From an uncultured Desulfovibrio sp. (GTDB lineage: Bacteria > Desulfobacterota > Desulfovibrionia > Desulfovibrionales > Desulfovibrionaceae), in the NCBI GenBank assembly GCA_900553065.1, contig USBZ01000040.1:1-18048 (forward strand): a stretch of DNA of 18,048 nt. Direction: 5' to 3'. The position numbers and the translations under genes were made by a program. This document shows, one piece after another, positions 14,495 to 18,048 of this stretch; position 1 is the first letter of the stretch; each line of letters begins with the position of its first letter. The notes under the pieces were generated by a model. It worked only from the letters and a program-made list of their open reading frames with translations, did no database searches and was not told the origin of the DNA.

Positions 14495-14528
14495 ACCGGC
14501 CGGTTCGAAACCTGTCGAGCCGGCCGGT
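14495..14528. repeat. Strong 14-bp inverted repeat (hairpin), terminator-like on the minus strand
   Basis: ACCGGCCGGTTCGA pairs with TCGAGCCGGCCGGT through 13 Watson-Crick pairs and one G-U, around a 6-base loop. On the minus strand the stem is followed, after TCC, by five T, like a terminator, although no minus-strand gene ends here. On the plus strand it would lie in the leader of the possible 50-aa ORF or of the CGGC gene. Confidence 0.6.
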
Positions 14529-14552
14529 GAGGAAAGGGATGAGGAGAAGAGT

Positions 14553-14705
14553 ATGAGAATCTCTGGTTATGCAGGGGGATTGACAACCTTTGATGATTTT
14601 CTTCTAGCAGAACGGCCGGGAAAGTCACGTTTCAAACTCTTGCCCTGCATGAAAGGTTTTGCAAGGATCTCTGCGCTCTTGCTCCCGGCAGGGATTCCGG
14701 CATAA
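14553..14705 (+). CDS. Possible 50-aa small protein or leader ORF
   Basis: AGGAG lies six bases before an ATG that opens 50 codons (starting MRISGYAGGLTTFDDF, ending LLLPAGIPA). The product has no recognised domain and no clear membrane helix. The stop codon lies 48 bases before the CGGC gene. The good ribosome site argues for translation; the lack of recognisable similarity and its position after a hairpin argue for either a leader peptide or chance. Confidence 0.25.
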   Translation: MRISGYAGGLTTFDDFLLAERPGKSRFKLLPCMKGFARISALLLPAGIPA

Positions 14706-14753
14706 GATGCTCTGAAGCTGCATCGCGCCGCATGAGGCGGCAAGGAGGAATTC

Positions 14754-15086
14754 ATGAAGAAAGTAGGCATCATCCGCTGTCAGCAGACGGAAGATATGTG
14801 CCCCGGCACCACGGACTTCAAATGCGCCTGCGCCGGAACCTTTGCATTTGAACCCTACGGCCCCTGCGAAGTCATCGGCTTCGTGAGCTGCGGCGGCTGT
14901 CCGGGCAAGCGGGCCGTGGCACGGGCGAAAATGCTGGTCGACCGCGGAGCCGAGGCCGTCTTTCTTGCTTCCTGCATCCGCAAGGGAAGCCCCATCGGCA
15001 TGCCCTGCCCCAACCATGAGGCCATGAAGGCCGCCATGGAAAAGAAGCTGGGCGACTCTGTTCCCGTCATCGACTGGACGCACTGA
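14754..15086 (+). CDS. CGGC-domain cysteine-rich protein
   Basis: The 110-aa cytoplasmic protein carries the motif SCGGCPGKR (45-53) that names the CGGC domain family (PF08821), thought to bind metal; its biochemical role is unknown. Nine cysteines are visible: C9, C16, C24, C26, C38, C46, C49, C74 and C85, with H88 close by. The flavodoxin-like opening MKKVGIIRCQQTEDMCPGTTD and the core GAEAVFLASCIRKG are typical of the family. The ATG at 14754 is preceded by AAGGAGG at a spacing of five, a near-ideal ribosome site. It stands alone between a structured spacer and a bidirectional terminator. Such genes are frequent in anaerobes including sulfate reducers. Metal sensing or storage is a guess. 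Confidence 0.9.
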   Translation: MKKVGIIRCQQTEDMCPGTTDFKCACAGTFAFEPYGPCEVIGFVSCGGCPGKRAVARAKMLVDRGAEAVFLASCIRKGSPIGMPCPNHEAMKAAMEKKLGDSVPVIDWTH

Positions 15087-15115
15087 AAACAAAAAACAAC
15101 CGGACGACCGTCCTT

Positions 15116-15156
15116 AAAAACAGACGGGGCACGATGTCGTGCCCCGTCTGTTTTTT
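15116..15156. terminator. Bidirectional intrinsic terminator between the CGGC and M16 genes
   Basis: Five A, CAGACGGGGCACGA, a two-base turn, then the exact complement ending in six T. It starts 29 bases after the CGGC stop codon and ends 10 bases before the M16 stop on the other strand, so it serves both convergent genes. A minor GGACG/CGTCC hairpin precedes it at 15102-15113. Confidence 0.9.
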
Positions 15157-15166
15157 CATGCCGCCG

Positions 15167-17815
15167 CTACGGCGTCACGCGAAGGTCATAGGAAGCGTTC
15201 AGATCAAGATATTTACGGGCCGCTTCCCGCAGCGTCTTCGCATCCACGGCCTTCATGGCCTCGAGGCGCTGCCGCCCGTAATCAAGATCATAACCGTTCA
15301 GAATGTTGGCCGCACCCTCTCCCGCGCGCATGGCGCGGCTCTGTCTGGCCCGGTAGAAGTCGGCCTCGGCCACGGCCTTGGCGCGCTCCAGCGTTTCCTC
15401 TGGCAGCAGGTTCTTCTGCAGATCCCGGACGATGGCTTCAAAGGAAGCCTTCGCCTTGTCCAGATTCTCCGGCGAGGCAATGATGCCGAAGGCCAGGAAT
15501 CCGGCGTCCCGGGCGGCCCAGTCCACAGGAAAGACCGAGTAACCGAGACTCTGCTTTTCCCGAAGTTCCTGATACAGCTTTCCGGTGAAACCGTTCAGGC
15601 ATTCCGAAAGCAGACGCAGCGCCGCACGGTCGGAGGAGTCTGCCCCGACGGTGGGGAAAAGCATGAGATACACGGCCTGATTGCGTCCGGGCAGCGTCAT
15701 GCTCCAGACGTGTTCCTTATTCCAGGCGGGGGCGCTGCTCTCAAGCGCCTTTTCCGAAGGAGCGGGCAGCGAACGGGCAAAGGCTTCCACCTGTTTTCTG
15801 TCAAAATCTCCGGCAACGGACAAAACCCACGGACGAACCTTCTGCCGGTTCCAGAAGCCTTCCACGTCGCTGCGCCCGTACCGGGTCACCACGGCGGGAT
15901 CGCCGCCGCTGCGGTGCGCGTAGGAGCCCTTCTCAAACAGCACATGACGAAGATTGCGGCTGAGCAGGCCCATCGCATTCTGCTCCACGCTCATGATGGA
16001 GGCTATCTGCTCGCGCTTCGCCCGATCCACATCCTCTTCACGGAAGGCGGGAGATTCCACCACTTCCTTCATGAGGGCAAACACCTCAGGCGCAAAACGC
16101 GAGGGCGCGTCCATCTGAACGCTGAACGACCGCAGGCCGCTGCCCGCAGACAGTCCGGAAGCCCTGTCGGAAAGATACACGTTGATATCGTTCAGCGTGC
16201 GGTTCTTCGTTCCCGTGGTCAGCGCCGCAGCCGTCAGGGAAGCCAGACCTTCCTCGGTGTCGGCAGCAAGAAGCTCGCCGCCCGAGAAGCTCAGCGAGGC
16301 GGAAACATACGGCAGGGAGCGATCCGGCAGCAGCACCAGCGTACGGCCTTCGCCGAGGCTGATGACTTCGGAATCCAGCTTTGCTCCGCCGCTCTTGTCG
16401 GCTTCGGCCTTCTTCACGGCGCTGCCCGTTTCGGGCCATCCGCGAAGCATGGCGGCCCGGGCGGAATCGTTGTCGAGATCGGCGGCGGCGCCGTCTGCGC
16501 CCTGAGGAACCAGCGAGGAAACCGTCAGTGCATCGGGTCTGAGCCAGCGGTCGATGACCTGCTGAATCTGTTCGCGGTTCACGCCGCGTACGGCCGCCAG
16601 ATAACGTTCTCCGCCCACGCTGGAAGGATCATAGAAATATTCGGAGCCCATGGTCTCCGCAATGTCGGCGATATTCTCAAGACCGCGGAGATAGTTGTCC
16701 TCAAGATTCAGGCGCGCCCGGGCAATCTGCGCATCGGTAAAATCCGAAGCCTTCAGACCGGCCAGCTGCTTTCCCAGATCCTCAAGGAACTTCGCCGTCT
16801 TTCCGGAATCAAGCTGCGCCAGAATCATGAAGACTCCGGCCCGCTCGAAGCTCATGGCGGACGCACTTATGCTGTCCACAACCGGCTGATCCAGACGGAA
16901 CTTCACAGGCAGAAGCGCCGTATCGTCACCGGCAAGCAGATGCGCCAGCACGTCGGCCGCAGGCAGAAGTTCATCCTTCATGCCCGGCAGAGGGAAGGAA
17001 AGGGACACGAGCGCCTTCTCCCACGGGCCGGCCTCCACGTCCACGATCAGTCCCTGCGCAAGGGTGGCAGGATCAATGGAAGGCTCCACGGTAAGCACGT
17101 TGTGGTTCTGATAGCCGCCGAAAAGCTCCCTGGCTTCGGCCAGAATGTCGGAAGCCTTCACATCGCCCGCCACGGAAAGTACCATGTCGCGGGGATCATA
17201 GCGCCGCCGGATATAGTCGCGCATCATGTCGGGCGTCACGCCGCGCAGCGCCTCTTCATTGCCGATGACGGGGCTTTCATAGGGGGTTCCCTTCAGCGTA
17301 TGAGCCAGCGCCGTCTGGAAAAGCTTCGTCATGGGGCTGTCGCCGCGTTGCTTCTTTTCCGCGATGACCACTTCCCTTTCCGCGTCCAGATCTTCCTGAC
17401 GGAGCAGCGGATCAAAGGCCAGATCACGCACGGCGGTCATGGCATCCTTCCACTTCGCGGCCGGAAGGTCGGTCAGATAGGTGGTCATGTCGTAGGAAGT
17501 ATAGGCGTTCATGGAACCGCCGGCGTTCTCCACGCGCTTGTCCACGCCCGCCCCGCTGGTCTTCGATCCCTTGAACACCATATGCTCAAGAAGATGGCTC
17601 ATACCCGCTTCTTCCGGCTTTTCCCAAGCAGAACCGGCCTTCACGAAAAGACGCACCGAAACCAGAGGAAAGCGGCTGTCTTCCTTGACCAGCACGGTCA
17701 GGCCGTTTTCCAGACGAAACGTCTGTATGTCGGAAACGGCCCGGGCTGTGCCCGTTCCGCCCAGAGACAGACAGATCGCCAGCGCCATACCGGCGCAGAA
17801 CTTCAAAAGATGCAT
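15167..17815 (-). CDS. Periplasmic M16-family zinc metallopeptidase (two-unit, ~880 aa)
   Basis: The 882-aa protein starts with a signal peptide (basic start, hydrophobic core, TARA cleavage site about residue 26), so it should act in the periplasm. The first M16 unit has the inverted zinc motif HLLEH (74-78; H74, E75-E78 region, H78) and the distal ligand Glu near 153 in VVIAEKKQRG, 74 residues apart as the family requires. Residues about 180-360 are the first M16_C domain. The second half repeats the M16 fold without HxxEH, acting as the structural partner, as in pitrilysin/PqqL-like enzymes; QSLGYSVFPVDWAARDAGFL sits in its terminal domain. The ATG at 17815 is preferred over the GTG six bases earlier, because GAGG overlaps that GTG and precedes the ATG suitably. 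It probably degrades peptides or transit sequences in the periplasm; the substrate is unknown. Confidence 0.94.
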   Translation of the reverse strand: MHLLKFCAGMALAICLSLGGTGTARAVSDIQTFRLENGLTVLVKEDSRFPLVSVRLFVKAGSAWEKPEEAGMSHLLEHMVFKGSKTSGAGVDKRVENAGGSMNAYTSYDMTTYLTDLPAAKWKDAMTAVRDLAFDPLLRQEDLDAEREVVIAEKKQRGDSPMTKLFQTALAHTLKGTPYESPVIGNEEALRGVTPDMMRDYIRRRYDPRDMVLSVAGDVKASDILAEARELFGGYQNHNVLTVEPSIDPATLAQGLIVDVEAGPWEKALVSLSFPLPGMKDELLPAADVLAHLLAGDDTALLPVKFRLDQPVVDSISASAMSFERAGVFMILAQLDSGKTAKFLEDLGKQLAGLKASDFTDAQIARARLNLEDNYLRGLENIADIAETMGSEYFYDPSSVGGERYLAAVRGVNREQIQQVIDRWLRPDALTVSSLVPQGADGAAADLDNDSARAAMLRGWPETGSAVKKAEADKSGGAKLDSEVISLGEGRTLVLLPDRSLPYVSASLSFSGGELLAADTEEGLASLTAAALTTGTKNRTLNDINVYLSDRASGLSAGSGLRSFSVQMDAPSRFAPEVFALMKEVVESPAFREEDVDRAKREQIASIMSVEQNAMGLLSRNLRHVLFEKGSYAHRSGGDPAVVTRYGRSDVEGFWNRQKVRPWVLSVAGDFDRKQVEAFARSLPAPSEKALESSAPAWNKEHVWSMTLPGRNQAVYLMLFPTVGADSSDRAALRLLSECLNGFTGKLYQELREKQSLGYSVFPVDWAARDAGFLAFGIIASPENLDKAKASFEAIVRDLQKNLLPEETLERAKAVAEADFYRARQSRAMRAGEGAANILNGYDLDYGRQRLEAMKAVDAKTLREAARKYLDLNASYDLRVTP

Positions 17816-17947
17816 AGTCACCTCGTATGATTATCCGGCAACAGGCCGGGATGCAGCATCGTCATGCAGAGAAGCGCCTTTACCGGAAAGGTCTCCGTAT
17901 CTCTGCGCGCTTTTTTCTACCTGTGGCACAGTCCTTCCGTTTTCGCC

Positions 17948-17976
17948 ATAATTTTTCCGTCCCTTTTTCGTGACAA
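17948..17976 (-). promoter_or_regulatory. Candidate promoter of the M16 peptidase gene
   Basis: On the minus strand TTGTCA (17971-17976) and AATTAT (17948-17953) are separated by 17 bases. Five and four of six positions match sigma70 consensus. The leader to the ATG at 17815 would be about 125 bases and contains a short CCGGC/GCCGG hairpin near 17835-17849. Confidence 0.4.
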
Positions 17977-18004
17977 AGTATTGCAATGTTCCGAAAATGG
18001 GGCC

Positions 18005-18046
18005 CCACCGGCATAGCCGGTGGTTCCTCTTATGCGCCTGTAAGGC
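18005..18046. repeat. Pair of adjacent palindromes, REP-like or IS200/IS605-type element end
   Basis: CCACCGGC-ATA-GCCGGTGG (18005-18023) is a perfect 8-bp stem with a 3-base loop. Thirteen bases on, GCCT-GTA-AGGC (18036-18046) forms a second small hairpin. Short paired hairpins with triloops in intergenic DNA resemble REP/REPIN units or the subterminal hairpins bound by Y1 (TnpA/RAYT) transposases. The window ends here, so no transposase can be seen. Confidence 0.4.
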
Positions 18047-18048
18047 TC

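Larger units (their letters stand above)
14374..14753. other. Spacer upstream of the CGGC gene, mostly non-coding
   Basis: Between the CorC-like gene's terminator and the CGGC-domain gene there are 380 bases. They hold a tandem CTTCCGGT CTTCCGGT near 14396, a long hairpin (14495-14528) and a possible 50-codon ORF (14553-14705). TTGACA at 14580-14585 lacks a good -10 partner, and the only other weak candidate is TTGCTC with ATAAGA near 14681-14708. I recognise no riboswitch class. Confidence 0.5.

Noticed and set aside
15134..17830. 898-codon plus-strand open frame
   Set aside because: Antisense to the M16 peptidase, begins inside the terminator, and has shadow-type His/Arg/Gly composition.

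Overview
This window reads as ordinary chromosome from a GC-rich, Gram-negative-type bacterium. Coding is dense, Shine-Dalgarno sequences are strong, several proteins carry periplasmic signal peptides, and hairpin/T-run terminators are common. A gut-type member of the Desulfovibrionaceae is my best guess. It rests on general gene style and the CGGC-domain protein, not on any marker gene, so it is weak. I see no rRNA, tRNA, CRISPR array, prophage or complete insertion sequence.

Left third (1-6124, minus strand): a phosphate/polyphosphate locus. In transcription order it holds a Na+/phosphate cotransporter with a C-terminal PhoU-like domain, polyphosphate kinase (ppk), a free-standing HD-domain protein resembling the C-terminal domain of exopolyphosphatases, and a Ppx/GppA phosphatase cut by the window edge. 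Gene junctions are 2 bp, 26 bp and an 11-bp overlap, so one transcript is very likely. Upstream of the cotransporter lies an 18-bp Pho-box-like direct repeat (5738-5755) with a -10 element at a suitable distance. I infer that PhoB, or an equivalent regulator, switches on import, polymer synthesis and polymer turnover together. A short DksA/TraR-type zinc-finger protein is encoded just upstream of this promoter.

Middle (6243-9930, minus strand): a three-gene ABC importer in the order ATPase, binding protein, fused double permease. It resembles ferric-iron (Fbp/Afu-like) systems, but the substrate cannot be fixed from sequence. It ends at a terminator (6243-6284), and an 11-bp tandem repeat lies at its probable promoter. 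A divergent neurotransmitter:sodium symporter (NSS) family gene (10193-11593, plus) has a good sigma70-type promoter. It converges on a nitrilase-superfamily amidase gene (11716-12498, minus) across a 43-bp perfect palindrome that acts as a two-way terminator.

Right third (12499-18048): a 488-bp non-coding stretch, then a DUF21/CBS/CorC_HlyC membrane protein (plus) with almost no leader. Next comes a 14310-14753 spacer with a strong terminator, a second long hairpin and a possible 50-aa ORF, followed by a small cysteine-rich CGGC-domain protein (plus). A large periplasmic M16 metallopeptidase (minus) follows, separated by another two-way terminator. The last 45 bases hold two small adjacent palindromes that resemble a REP unit or the end of an IS200/IS605-type element.
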